The notes beneath the pieces were generated by a model that saw only the letters and a program-made list of their open reading frames with translations, was not told where the DNA came from and did no database searches. This document shows, piece by piece, positions 50,771 to 59,773 of a stretch of 64,000 bases of DNA (position 1 is the first letter of the stretch; the number at the start of each line of letters is the position of its first letter). The DNA comes from Curtobacterium citreum (GTDB taxonomy: Bacteria; Actinomycetota; Actinomycetes; Actinomycetales; Microbacteriaceae): contig NZ_VFMQ01000001.1 of the NCBI RefSeq assembly GCF_006715175.1, positions 248,001 to 312,000 on the forward strand. The letters are read 5' to 3'. Position numbers and translations under genes: made by a program.

Positions 50771-52110
50771 CGGGCCAGCGCCTGTTCGATCCAGCCTCGT
50801 CGGTGCGCCCGAAGCCCGAGCGTCACCGCCCGGACCCCGATGTACCCGGGCGCGAACGCCGCCCAGAGTCCCGCGAGCGTGCCGCCCGCCCACCAGAGGA
50901 GCGGCAGGTACACGACCAGGTTCACCCCGCCGGCGATCGCCAGGTACCGGGCGTCACCCGCGCCGATGAGCACGCCGTCGAGCACGAAGACGTAGCCCGC
51001 GACGGGCATCCCGACCGCGATGAGGACGAGCACGAGCGGCAGGGCGTCCCGGACCGCGGCGGAGTCGGAGAACACCGGTCCGAGCAGGCCGCTCACCGCG
51101 ACGGTCACGAGCCCGAGGAGCACGCCGCCGGCGACGCCGAGCAGCACCAGCCGCCGGGTGACGAGCCGCACCCGGTCGGGATCGCGCGCGCCGAGGCCGT
51201 GCCCGACGAGGGCCTGCCCGGCGATGGCGAGGGCGTCCAGCGCGAACGCCAGGGTCGAGAAGACGGTGAGCCCGACCTGCGTCGTCGCGAGCCCGGTGGT
51301 CCCGAGCGCCGCCGCGGTCCCGACGGTCGCGAGCATCGCGACCCGCAGCGAGGCGGTGCGGAGGAACAGCCACGCCCCCGACCGCAGCGCGCGTGCGACG
51401 CCGGACGCTCCCGGCCGCAGCGGCGCACCGGACGCCCGGGCTGCGCGGACTGCGATGCCGACGTAGACCGCCGCCATGGCCCACTGCACGATGACGGTGC
51501 CGGCCGCCGAGCCCTCGACGCCCCAATCCGCGCCGTAGATGAGCACGGCGTTGAGCAGCCCGTTCGCCACGAAGCCGACGGTCGCGACGACGAGCGGTGT
51601 CCTGGTGTCCTGCAGACCGCGCAGCAGTCCGGTCGAGGCGGTCACGACGAGGATCCCGGGCAGGCCGATCAGCGACACCGTCAGGTACGCCGTCGCCGCC
51701 GCCGACACCGCGGGCGAGGCGCCGAACAGGTCGACGAGCGGCCCGGCCAGCGGCCACCCGACGAGCGCGAGCACGACGCCGAGCGCGAGCGCGAGCCACA
51801 TCCCGTCGATGCCGGCGTGCACCGCGCCGCGACGGTCCCCACCACCGAGGGCCCGGGCGACGGCCGGGGTCGTCGAGTACGCCAGGAAGACGAGGAGTCC
51901 CGTCACGGTCTGCAGCACGGCGCCCGCCAGGCCGACCGCGGCGAGGGACGTCGCCCCGAGGTGCCCGACGAGCGCGGTGTCCGTCAGCAGGAAGAGTGGC
52001 TCGACGACGAGCGCCCCGAGGGCGGGCACCGCGAGCCGGACGATGTCCCGGTCGACCCCGCGCTGCTCGGAGCGAGCAGGGCGCTCGGCGGACGCGGGAG
52101 GACGGGGCAC
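50767..52110 (-). CDS. MATE-family efflux transporter (DinF type)
   Basis: 447 residues from GTG 52110, with 12 helices. Starts DRDIVRLAVPALGALVVEPL; other markers are DTALVGHLGATSLAAVGLAG, LRGLQDTRTPLVVATVG and VGHGLGARDPDRVRLVTRRL. These match the DinF branch of Na+/H+-coupled multidrug exporters. It is divergent from the GAP-family gene and overlaps the flippase by four bases. Confidence 0.92.
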   Translation of the reverse strand: MPRPPASAERPARSEQRGVDRDIVRLAVPALGALVVEPLFLLTDTALVGHLGATSLAAVGLAGAVLQTVTGLLVFLAYSTTPAVARALGGGDRRGAVHAGIDGMWLALALGVVLALVGWPLAGPLVDLFGASPAVSAAATAYLTVSLIGLPGILVVTASTGLLRGLQDTRTPLVVATVGFVANGLLNAVLIYGADWGVEGSAAGTVIVQWAMAAVYVGIAVRAARASGAPLRPGASGVARALRSGAWLFLRTASLRVAMLATVGTAAALGTTGLATTQVGLTVFSTLAFALDALAIAGQALVGHGLGARDPDRVRLVTRRLVLLGVAGGVLLGLVTVAVSGLLGPVFSDSAAVRDALPLVLVLIAVGMPVAGYVFVLDGVLIGAGDARYLAIAGGVNLVVYLPLLWWAGGTLAGLWAAFAPGYIGVRAVTLGLRAHRRGWIEQALAR

Positions 52111-52141
52111 CGCACCATTCTGGTGGCGGTACGCTCCGACC

Positions 52142-52804
52142 GTGGACCTGACCGCCCTCGTGCCCGGTGCCGTCGGGATCGCCCTGAGCCCCCTGCCGAT
52201 CGCGTCGGTCGTCTTCCTGCTCGGGCACCGCCGCGGGTACGGACCCGCGATCGCCTGCGTGGTCGGGTGGGCGACGGCGGTGGCCGTGGCGCTCGTGGTC
52301 GCGGTCCTCGTCGGCGAGCGGCTCCCGCTCGAGACCGCCGGCGGGTCGTCGGTGCAGGCCGTCGTGGCGCTCGCCGCCGCCGCGGTGCTCGCCGGACTCG
52401 CCGTCTGGCAGTGGACGACACGGCGCCTGCCCGACGGGCGTCCGTCGAGTGCCCGGTGGTCGGACGCCGTCGAGCGGCTCGGCACCGGTCACGGCTTCGG
52501 CCTCGGCCTGCTCCTGTTCTGCAACCCCAAGGCGCTCGTGCTCGCGCTCACCGCGGGACTGGCGTTCGGCGACGCTGACCCCGCGCCGGGGCAGGCCGTC
52601 GTGGCGGCCGTGCTGTTCGTGGTCGTCGCCGCCTCGACGGTCGCTGCGCCGGTGGTCGTCGCCGCTGCGGCCGGTCCGCGTGCGCACCGACCCCTGTCCG
52701 CCCTGCGGGTGGGCATCGAGCGGTGGGGCACCGTCGGCCTGGTGGTGGTGCTCGTCGTGCTGGCGGTGGTCCAGCTGGTGGTCGGCCTCACCGGCCTCCG
52801 CTGA
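52142..52804 (+). CDS. GAP-family membrane protein (LysE-like)
   Basis: 220 residues from GTG 52142, with six helices. Start LVPGAVGIALSPLPIASVVF, and GLLLFCNPKALVLALTAGLA, are family marks of actinobacterial GAP/Sap proteins, some of which aid lipid or amino-acid export. No lipid genes are adjacent. Divergent from MATE by 31 bases, so the promoters overlap. Confidence 0.85.
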   Translation: MDLTALVPGAVGIALSPLPIASVVFLLGHRRGYGPAIACVVGWATAVAVALVVAVLVGERLPLETAGGSSVQAVVALAAAAVLAGLAVWQWTTRRLPDGRPSSARWSDAVERLGTGHGFGLGLLLFCNPKALVLALTAGLAFGDADPAPGQAVVAAVLFVVVAASTVAAPVVVAAAAGPRAHRPLSALRVGIERWGTVGLVVVLVVLAVVQLVVGLTGLR

Positions 52805-52933
52805 CCCGGCCGGTCCCGCCCGAGGTCGCTCGGTGGAGCAGGAGACGTCGGGTCCGTCCCGACCACCCGACGTCGTCTGCTCCATCGACGACGGGGCGGG
52901 GACGCCCCAGTGGGCTGACGGGCTGGCGGGACG

Positions 52934-52979
52934 CCGGACGGGAGGATCGTGGCGGGCTGGCCACGATCCTCCCGTCCGG
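52934..52979. repeat. 20-6-20 hairpin element between convergent genes
   Basis: Arms 52934-52953 and 52960-52979 are complementary and contain CCGGACGGGAGGATCGTGG. The core is GGAGGATCG, a variant of GGAGGCRCG. It lies between the GAP gene (ends 52804) and the convergent permease (ends 52991). Confidence 0.9.
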
Positions 52980-52990
52980 TGGTCCGTGCG

Positions 52991-54328
52991 TCAGTCCGCG
53001 CGCGGCTCCGCCGGGACCGCACCGGTCGCGGCGTGCGCCGCGTCCGAGGCCTTCGGCGCGACCTGTTCCGTGCCGCGTGCCCGGCCGACCAGGTCCATCA
53101 GGTGGTAGACGACGATCGCCGCGACGGTGCCGACGATGATGCCGCCGAAGGTGGCGCCACCGAACGAGAACGTGAAGTCGGCGATGCCCATGATCAGGGC
53201 GATGCCCGCGGTCAGCTGGTTCTTCGGCTTGGCGAAGTCCACCTTGTTCTCGACCCAGATGCGGATGCCGATGACGCCGATCAGGCCGTACAGCGCCGTG
53301 GTCGCACCGCCGAGCACGCCGGCCGGGACCGACGAGATGACCATCCCGACCTTCGGCGACAGCCCGAGCAGGATCGCGACGATGCCCGCGACCCAGTACG
53401 CGGCGGTGGAGAAGACCCGCGTGGCGGCCATGACGCCGATGTTCTCGCCGTAGGTCGTCGTGGCCGAACCGCCTCCGACGCCGGCGAGCACCGTCGAGAG
53501 GCCGTCCGCCATGAGCGCGCGTCCGGTCAGCGGCGTGAGGTCGCGGCCGGTCAGCTGCCCGACGCCCTTCACGTGACCGACGTTCTCGGCCACGAGCGCG
53601 AGGACGACGGGCACGAAGCCCAGGTACACGGCGAGCTGCCCGGGGTCGAAGGCCGGCGCGGTGAAGGTCGGCAGGCCGACCCAGGGGACCTCGGACACCT
53701 TCGACAGGTCGACCTGCCCCGACAGCGCGGCCACGACGTACCCGACGACGACACCGATCACGATCGACAGGCGTCCGACGAGCCCCTTGAACAGGACGGT
53801 CACCAGGATGATCGCCGCGAGGGTGACCACCGCGGTCAGGGGTGCCTTCGTGAAGTTGTCGCGGGCGGCCGGCGCCAGGTTGAACCCGATCAGGGCGACG
53901 ATCGCACCGGAGACCACCGGTGGCATGAGCCGGTCGATCCAGCCCGCGCCGGCCAGGTGCACCACGAGGCCGACGAGCGCGAGCAGGGCGCCGACGACGA
54001 TGATGCCGGACAGGGCGAGGGGGATGCCGCCGATCTTCGTCGCGGCCGCGATCGGCGCGATGAAGGCGAACGACGAGCCGAGGTAGCTCGGCAGCCGGTT
54101 GCCCGTGATGAGCAGGAAGAGGAGGGTCCCGACACCGCTGAAGAGCAGTGTCGTGGACGGCGGGAAGCCGGTCAGCAGCGGGACCAGGAAGGTCGCGCCG
54201 AACATCGCGACGACGTGCTGGACACCGAGGCCGATCGTCCGCCCCCAGCTCAGGCGCTCGTCCGGCGCAACGATCGTCGAGGCGGAGACGGTCGCGCCGT
54301 CCCCGTGCAGCTTCCAGCCGAGTCCCAT
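52991..54328 (-). CDS. NCS2-family uracil/xanthine permease
   Basis: 445 residues from ATG 54328, with 14 helices. Signature blocks: LGVQHVVAMFGATFLVPLLT, LVAENVGHVKGVGQLTGRDL, and GGSATTTYGENIGVMAATRV, the NCS2 substrate-binding segment. UraA-like members import uracil with H+. The charged tail after the last helix is rich in Ala and Glu. It stands alone on its strand. Confidence 0.94.
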   Translation of the reverse strand: MGLGWKLHGDGATVSASTIVAPDERLSWGRTIGLGVQHVVAMFGATFLVPLLTGFPPSTTLLFSGVGTLLFLLITGNRLPSYLGSSFAFIAPIAAATKIGGIPLALSGIIVVGALLALVGLVVHLAGAGWIDRLMPPVVSGAIVALIGFNLAPAARDNFTKAPLTAVVTLAAIILVTVLFKGLVGRLSIVIGVVVGYVVAALSGQVDLSKVSEVPWVGLPTFTAPAFDPGQLAVYLGFVPVVLALVAENVGHVKGVGQLTGRDLTPLTGRALMADGLSTVLAGVGGGSATTTYGENIGVMAATRVFSTAAYWVAGIVAILLGLSPKVGMVISSVPAGVLGGATTALYGLIGVIGIRIWVENKVDFAKPKNQLTAGIALIMGIADFTFSFGGATFGGIIVGTVAAIVVYHLMDLVGRARGTEQVAPKASDAAHAATGAVPAEPRAD

Positions 54329-54425
54329 GCGATGACCGTACCGGGCCGCCGGCACCCTGTGCGGTCGTCCACAGGGGTGGACACCGACCGGGTGCCGAGC
54401 CGGTGGTGGTGGCTATCGTGGACGC

Positions 54426-56438
54426 ATGACGGACGTCGCACCCACGCCAGGGAACCCGAGCACGGGGACCACGCAGACCTCGGGAGCCCTCGGCTCCGGG
54501 ATCACGACCGACGAGCTCGACCCCGCGGTCCGACCGCAGGACGACCTGTACCGGCACGTGAACGGCTCGTGGATCGACGCGACGCCCATCCCCGACGACA
54601 AGGCGCGGTACGGCTCGTTCACGGTGCTGGCCGAGGCCGCCGAGGAAGCCGTCCGCGCGATCGTCGAGCGCTCCCAGCAGGCCGCTCCGGGGACCGAGGA
54701 GCGGAAGGTCGGGGACCTCTACACGTCCTTCACCGACGAGCAGCACCTGGAGTCGCTCGGCACGGAGCCGATCGAGCCCCTGCTCGCCGAGGTCGACGCG
54801 GTCGCCTCCGTCGAGGACGTCGTCCGCATGGTCGGCCGCTTCGAACGGCTCGGGCTGCCCGGGTTCCTGCAGCTCTTCGTCGACAACGACCCGGGCGACC
54901 CCGAGTCGTACGTGGTGTTCCTCGAGCAGTCCGGCCTCGGGCTGCCCGACGAGTCGTACTACCGCGAGGACCGGTTCGCCGACATCCGCGCGAAGTACCG
55001 CGAGTTCGTCGCCGCGATGTTCCCGCTCGCGGGCTTCGACGACGCGGCCGAGCGGACCGACCACGTGATCGCGCTCGAGACGGCGCTCGCCGCGGAGCAC
55101 TGGGACAACGTGACGACCCGCGACAGCCAGAAGACCTACAACAAGAAGCCCTGGGCGGAGATCGCCGGACTCGCCCACGGCACCGACCTGCAGCACTGGG
55201 TGGACGCCATCGACGCCCCGGCCGGCGCCTTCGAGACGGTCGTCGTGCGGGAGCCCTCGTTCATCACGGGGCTGGTCGCGCTCCTGCACCGCGAGCCGGT
55301 CGAGGCGTGGAAGGACTGGCTGCGCTGGCAGGTCGTCCGCGGGTCCGCGGCCTACCTGACGAGCGCGCTGTCCGCGACGAACTTCTCGTTCTACGGCACG
55401 GCCCTCACCGGTGCGCCGAAGCAGCGCGAGCGCTGGAAGCGCGGCGTCTCCCTGGTCGAGGGTGCGATGGGCGAGGCCGTCGGGCGGATCTACGTGCAGG
55501 AGCACTTCGACGAGACGTCCAAGGCGAAGATGGACGACCTCGTCGCCAACCTGGTCGAGGCCTACCGCCAGAGCATCACCGCGCTCGACTGGATGACCGA
55601 CGAGACCCGCGCCCGGGCGCTCGACAAGCTCGACAAGTTCACGCCGAAGATCGGCTACCCGGTGAAGTGGCGCGACTACTCGGCGCTGGCCGTCGACCCG
55701 ACCGACCTGCTCGGGAACGTCCGCGCGGTCGCGTCCTTCCAGGTGGACCGCGAGCTCGGCAAGATCGGTCAGCCGATCGACCGCGACGAGTGGTTCATGA
55801 CCCCGCAGACCATCAACGCGTACTACAACCCGGGCTTCAACGAGATCGTGTTCCCCGCGGCGATCCTGCAGTTCCCGTTCTTCGACGCGAACCGCGACGC
55901 CGCCGCGAACTACGGCGCGATCGGCGCCGTCATCGGCCACGAGATCGGGCACGGCTTCGACGACCAGGGCTCGCAGTACGACGGTGACGGCCGCCTGCAG
56001 AACTGGTGGACCGAGGCCGACCGTGCCGCGTTCGAGGACCGCACGAAGGCACTCATCGCGCAGTACGACGCCCTCGTCCCGACCGAGGTCCCGGACGGCC
56101 ACGTCAACGGCGCGCTCACCATCGGCGAGAACATCGGCGACCTCGGCGGGCTGTCGATCGCGTGGAAGGCGTACCTGCTGTCCCTCGACGGCCAGGAGCC
56201 GCCCGTGGTCGACGGCCTCAGCGGCGCCGAGCGGTTCTTCCTCAGCTGGGCCCAGGCCTGGCGGATGGCGATCCGCCCGGAAGAGGCAGCACGACTGCTC
56301 TCGATCGACCCGCACTCGCCCACGGAGTTCCGCTGCAACCAGGTCGTGCGGAACATCGACGGCTTCTACGAAGCCTTCGGCGTGACCGAGCAGGACGCCA
56401 TGTACCTCGACCCGGCAGAGCGCGTCGCGATCTGGTGA
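54426..56438 (+). CDS. M13-family metallopeptidase (PepO-like)
   Basis: 670 residues. N-terminus DELDPAVRPQDDLYRHVNGS without signal peptide. Zinc site VIGHEIGHGFDDQGSQYDGD (HExxH) plus ENIGDLGGLSIAW (ExxxD), and substrate-side NAYYNPGFNEIVFPAAIL. C-terminus ends QDAMYLDPAERVAIW as in this family. It degrades oligopeptides, likely in the cytoplasm or by leaderless release. Its stop overlaps the start of the serine-hydrolase gene (TGATG). Confidence 0.95.
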   Translation: MTDVAPTPGNPSTGTTQTSGALGSGITTDELDPAVRPQDDLYRHVNGSWIDATPIPDDKARYGSFTVLAEAAEEAVRAIVERSQQAAPGTEERKVGDLYTSFTDEQHLESLGTEPIEPLLAEVDAVASVEDVVRMVGRFERLGLPGFLQLFVDNDPGDPESYVVFLEQSGLGLPDESYYREDRFADIRAKYREFVAAMFPLAGFDDAAERTDHVIALETALAAEHWDNVTTRDSQKTYNKKPWAEIAGLAHGTDLQHWVDAIDAPAGAFETVVVREPSFITGLVALLHREPVEAWKDWLRWQVVRGSAAYLTSALSATNFSFYGTALTGAPKQRERWKRGVSLVEGAMGEAVGRIYVQEHFDETSKAKMDDLVANLVEAYRQSITALDWMTDETRARALDKLDKFTPKIGYPVKWRDYSALAVDPTDLLGNVRAVASFQVDRELGKIGQPIDRDEWFMTPQTINAYYNPGFNEIVFPAAILQFPFFDANRDAAANYGAIGAVIGHEIGHGFDDQGSQYDGDGRLQNWWTEADRAAFEDRTKALIAQYDALVPTEVPDGHVNGALTIGENIGDLGGLSIAWKAYLLSLDGQEPPVVDGLSGAERFFLSWAQAWRMAIRPEEAARLLSIDPHSPTEFRCNQVVRNIDGFYEAFGVTEQDAMYLDPAERVAIW

Positions 56439-57397
56439 TGACCGAACCGGACGCGTCCGCGTCCTCCGAACCGGGTTCCACACGCCGTCCGCGGCGTCGA
56501 CAGCACGTCGACGCCGCGGTCGGCGTCCGTGCGCGCGGACGGCACCGCGGTGGTGCGGACGAGCGGTTCGCGGCCGGCCTGGAGGCACTGGGTGCGCTGG
56601 CCCGGGACGGTGCGTCCGTCAGTGCGTCCGTCATCGACACCTCGACCGGCAAGGCCCTGCTGGCGGTGGACGACACGCTCGTGCAGCCCGTGGCGAGCCT
56701 CGGACGCGTCCTGCTCCTCATCGAGACCGCTGCGCAGCTCGAGGACGGCCGCCTGCACGGTGACCGGCTGCAGCGCATGGCGCGGGACACCGCCACGGGT
56801 GCTGGCCTCTGGCAGTTCCTGCAGGAGCCGACCATGCAGGTCCCCGACCTCGCGACGCTCGTCGGGGCGACGGCCGACTCCTGGGCGATGAACGCGCTGC
56901 TCTCCACGGTCGGCATCGACGCCGTGCGCGAGCGGGCCGAGGGGCTCGGGATCGAGCGGACCGCCCTGATCGACCGCGTGCGGGACCGTCGTGGTCCTGA
57001 CGACGCCCCGGACGCCTCGGTGGCGCCCACCGGCGAGCTCGCCTGGCTGATGCGGGGTCTGGCGCTCGGCGAGGTCGTCGACGAGGCCGTGTCGAACCGG
57101 GTGCTCGGCTGGCTGTCCCTCGCGAGCGACCTGTCCCTCGTCGCAGGCTCGTTCGGCCTCGACCCCCTGGCGCACCGGGCGCTCGACCACGGCCTGCAGG
57201 CGGTCGTCGTCACGGGGTCGTCGACGGGGGTGCGGGCGGAGGCCGGCATCCTCCGCGGGCCGGGGTCGTCGGTGAGCTACGCCGTCACCGTGACGTTCGA
57301 CGACGACTCGCTCCAGCGACGCCTCGGCGTGGTGGAGGCGCTCCGGACACTCGGTACCGAGGTGCTCGAGGTCGTGCACGCCCCGTCCTACCGCTGA
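56438..57397 (+). CDS. Class-A beta-lactamase-like protein with degenerate active site
   Basis: 319 residues. The fold is indicated by VSASVIDTSTGKALLAVDDT, the helix VASLGRVLLLIETA, TADSWAMNALLSTVG, and a C-terminal sheet region (SYAVTVTFDDDS). The catalytic S-x-x-K is S-L-G-R, with Arg for Lys, and the SDN loop reads ADSWAMN. Catalysis is therefore unlikely. There is no signal peptide, unlike true beta-lactamases. Translationally coupled to the M13 peptidase; may be a regulator or binding protein. Confidence 0.82.
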   Translation: MTEPDASASSEPGSTRRPRRRQHVDAAVGVRARGRHRGGADERFAAGLEALGALARDGASVSASVIDTSTGKALLAVDDTLVQPVASLGRVLLLIETAAQLEDGRLHGDRLQRMARDTATGAGLWQFLQEPTMQVPDLATLVGATADSWAMNALLSTVGIDAVRERAEGLGIERTALIDRVRDRRGPDDAPDASVAPTGELAWLMRGLALGEVVDEAVSNRVLGWLSLASDLSLVAGSFGLDPLAHRALDHGLQAVVVTGSSTGVRAEAGILRGPGSSVSYAVTVTFDDDSLQRRLGVVEALRTLGTEVLEVVHAPSYR

Positions 57398-57418
57398 TCG
57401 CCGACCGCCCGCAGGGGT

Positions 57419-57835
57419 TCAGCGCAGCAGGACGAACGCCCGGAGCGACGACGGCTCGACGTCGTGTGCCTCGGTGAACCCGCGGGACTCGTAGAACGCG
57501 CGCTGTCCCGGCTCGGCGTCCGTGAGCAGCACGGTCTGCCGGACGTGCCCGTACCGCTCGAGCACCGCGTCGAGCAGCGCCCCGCCCACACCGGTCCGCT
57601 GCGCCGCCGGGCGGACCAGCAGGTCCTGCACGTACGCGATCGTGGCGCCGTCCGACACGACGCGCACGAGTCCGACGAGGACGCCGTCGTCATCCCGCGC
57701 GGCGAGCACGCGGTGCGAGCCGTCGACCGCACGACGCAGGACCGCCGGGTCACGCGTGTACGCCGTCCAGCCGACGGCGTCGTACAGGTCGACGAGTTCG
57801 TCGGTCGTCGGCCGTTCCGAGGAGATCGACGTCAC
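57419..57835 (-). CDS. GNAT-family N-acetyltransferase
   Basis: 138 residues. Acetyl-CoA motif A in VQDLLVRPAAQRTGVGGALL, then TDAEPGQRAFYESRGF. N-terminal block ELVDLYDAVGWTAYTRDP is common in this small YesJ/Aac-like subgroup. Substrate unknown. It is convergent with the preceding hydrolase, and no operon partner is evident. Confidence 0.92.
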   Translation of the reverse strand: MTSISSERPTTDELVDLYDAVGWTAYTRDPAVLRRAVDGSHRVLAARDDDGVLVGLVRVVSDGATIAYVQDLLVRPAAQRTGVGGALLDAVLERYGHVRQTVLLTDAEPGQRAFYESRGFTEAHDVEPSSLRAFVLLR

Positions 57836-57866
57836 CCGGCCATCGTGACAGATCGGCGGGTGGGGC

Positions 57867-58583
57867 TCAGTCGGCCGCCTGACCCTCGGGCACGAGCCCC
57901 TGGACGTCGAGCAAGGCTGCGCTCGACTCGGCGCAGGCGGTGTAGCCGCGGGCCGGTACGTACAGCGACTCCTTCGACCCCGGCGGGTAGACGCGGAACC
58001 CGTCCGCGGCGACCGGCGAGCAGGCCGCGTTCGAGAAGTCCTCCGCGTTCGCGATCTTCAACGGCGCGACCGCGATCTGGCCCGGCCGGAGCGTCACCAT
58101 GGGGTGCGCGGACGATTGGTCGAGCGCCGCGGCGGCCCCGATCTGCGTCCCGTCGCCGTCGCCCACGAACGAGACGCCCGGCCAGCCCTGGAGCGTGCAC
58201 GTCGTCGAGCCGGTGTTCCGCAGGGTGATGTGGATGATCGTGCTCCCGGCGGCACCACCGCTGCCGGCCTCGGTGCCGCCGGCGAGCGACGACGCCGGAC
58301 AGGTCGACCCGTCGGTCGAGGACCCGGACGAGCCGGAGGACCCCGACGAGCCAGCGGTGTCCGCTGAACCCGAGGACCCCGCGGCCGCCGACGATCCGCC
58401 GGAACCGTCTGTTCCACCGGACCCGCCCGAGGTCGGCGTCGCGGCAGGTGCGCTCGCCGTCGCCGTGACCGTCCTGGTCGCGGTCGGCGCGGCGTTCCCG
58501 CCGGACGAGCACCCGGCGAGGACGCCCAGGGCGAGCAGACCCGTGACGGTGGACACGACGATCGTCTTCACGTTGCGCTGCAT
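57867..58583 (-). CDS. DUF4232 lipoprotein
   Basis: 238 residues from ATG 58583. Lipobox LAGC, a long Ser/Gly/Thr-rich low-complexity linker (about 35-100), then the DUF4232 domain: TIIHITLRNTGSTTCTLQGW, PGVSFVGDGDG, and conserved Cys in NAACSPVAADG and YTACAESSA. The domain is extracellular, probably a disulfide-stabilised beta-sandwich. Function unknown. It is divergent from the secreted protein gene at 58728, with 144 bases between. Confidence 0.88.
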   Translation of the reverse strand: MQRNVKTIVVSTVTGLLALGVLAGCSSGGNAAPTATRTVTATASAPAATPTSGGSGGTDGSGGSSAAAGSSGSADTAGSSGSSGSSGSSTDGSTCPASSLAGGTEAGSGGAAGSTIIHITLRNTGSTTCTLQGWPGVSFVGDGDGTQIGAAAALDQSSAHPMVTLRPGQIAVAPLKIANAEDFSNAACSPVAADGFRVYPPGSKESLYVPARGYTACAESSAALLDVQGLVPEGQAAD

Positions 58584-58727
58584 GCCGCAACGCAACACCC
58601 GGCCCGGGGGACGGATCTCGGGGAGCGTCCAGCTGCTCCGTCCTCTGGATCACTTGACATACGGAATATCGACAGCCGCGCTCGGCCAGCATGGTCGCCG
58701 ACCGTGAACATCCTGAGGAGGATCACC

Positions 58728-59375
58728 GTGAAGCAGCCCATCCGTCGCGCCGCCCTCGCCCTGGCCGGCGCCGCGACGCTCGCCACCGTCGCCGTCCCGA
58801 CGTCTGCGTTCGCCTGGGGCGACCCGGCCCCTGCGAGCGAGCCCGTCGCGATCACCACGGTGTCCGGTGCCGTCAAGACCGGTCCGCTGGAGTGGACCAC
58901 CCACGACCGAGTGCCCGAGATCACGGCGACGAGCACCGTGGCGGGTCACTACACGATGTCCTTCGGGGGACGCGACATCTGTTCGGGAGAGGTCGAGGCC
59001 GGCGGAACGATCACCTGCACTGCGGACGCCGCGTCGGTGGGGGGCGGCATCGCCTGGATCAAGGTCGACGGCGCGGCGGGGACCGAGCGCGCAGCCGTGC
59101 GCCTCGAGTTCCTGGCCCACGCGTACGTCCCCGAGGGCACGGCGGTCCAGCGCGGCCCCGAGGCGGAGCTGTCCGTCCAGGCGCAGCCGGACGGCGCGCT
59201 CTGGGTCTCGCTCCCGAACGGTGAGGAGCGCTGGCTGACCGGCGACGCCGGCGGCCACTACTCCGCCGTCCTGGCCGGTCTGCACGCAGGTGACCAGGTC
59301 TTCGTCAAGCAGACCGTCGGTCCGCACTCGTCGTGGGGCGGCGACTGGGTCACGATCCCGGTGACCGCTGCCTGA
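58728..59375 (+). CDS. Secreted hypothetical protein
   Basis: 215 residues from GTG 58728, chosen for the GAGGAGG site six bases upstream; GTG 58704 in frame would add eight. Signal peptide VKQPIRRAALALAGAATLAT with cleavage near TSAFA-WGDP. The mature part is beta-rich with one Cys pair (RDICSGEVEAGGTITCTADA). No catalytic motif is seen. Possibly an Ig-like surface or binding protein. Function unknown. Confidence 0.8.
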   Translation: MKQPIRRAALALAGAATLATVAVPTSAFAWGDPAPASEPVAITTVSGAVKTGPLEWTTHDRVPEITATSTVAGHYTMSFGGRDICSGEVEAGGTITCTADAASVGGGIAWIKVDGAAGTERAAVRLEFLAHAYVPEGTAVQRGPEAELSVQAQPDGALWVSLPNGEERWLTGDAGGHYSAVLAGLHAGDQVFVKQTVGPHSSWGGDWVTIPVTAA

Positions 59376-59475
59376 CCCTCGACGCGGGGACGGGTCTCGG
59401 GCGGCGTCCAGCCGCGCCGAGCATGCTCGCGACGACGAGGCACCAGCCACGCCACACGAGCGACGGAGGTCGGAC

Positions 59476-59757
59476 ATGGCAGGCAAGCACGAACAGGCAC
59501 GCGGCGACGAGGGCCGCGCGGACGGCGTCGAGCCCCGCGCCGGAGCGTTCGTCGACAGCGACATCCCCGGTGACGAGCGCGTCACGACGAACGAACCCGC
59601 CGGTGAGTTCGTGTCGAGCGACATCCCCGGCGAGACCCGACCCCAGGGCGCCGGTGACGGCCGCGACGAGGGCGAGTACGTCGAGTCCGACATCCCGGGC
59701 GAGGCCGAGCCGACCCTGGGTGAGGCAGCGGGGCACTACACCGACAAGGACCAGTAG
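59476..59757 (+). CDS. Small acidic SDIPG-repeat protein
   Basis: 93 residues. The unit (F/Y)V-x-SDIPG-(D/E) occurs three times: FVDSDIPGDE, FVSSDIPGET and YVESDIPGEA, with spacings of about 20 residues, and a related HYTDKDQ ends the chain. It is acidic and low in hydrophobic residues, so probably disordered. GACGGAGG precedes ATG 59476. Role unknown. Confidence 0.85.
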   Translation: MAGKHEQARGDEGRADGVEPRAGAFVDSDIPGDERVTTNEPAGEFVSSDIPGETRPQGAGDGRDEGEYVESDIPGEAEPTLGEAAGHYTDKDQ

Positions 59758-59773
59758 CCCGCAGCGGTCGGGC

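Noticed and set aside
56571..56605. Element copy in the serine-hydrolase gene (GGCCTGGAGGCACTGG)
   Set aside because: The match is short and encodes a normal helix; it may be coincidence, so it was left out of the family list.
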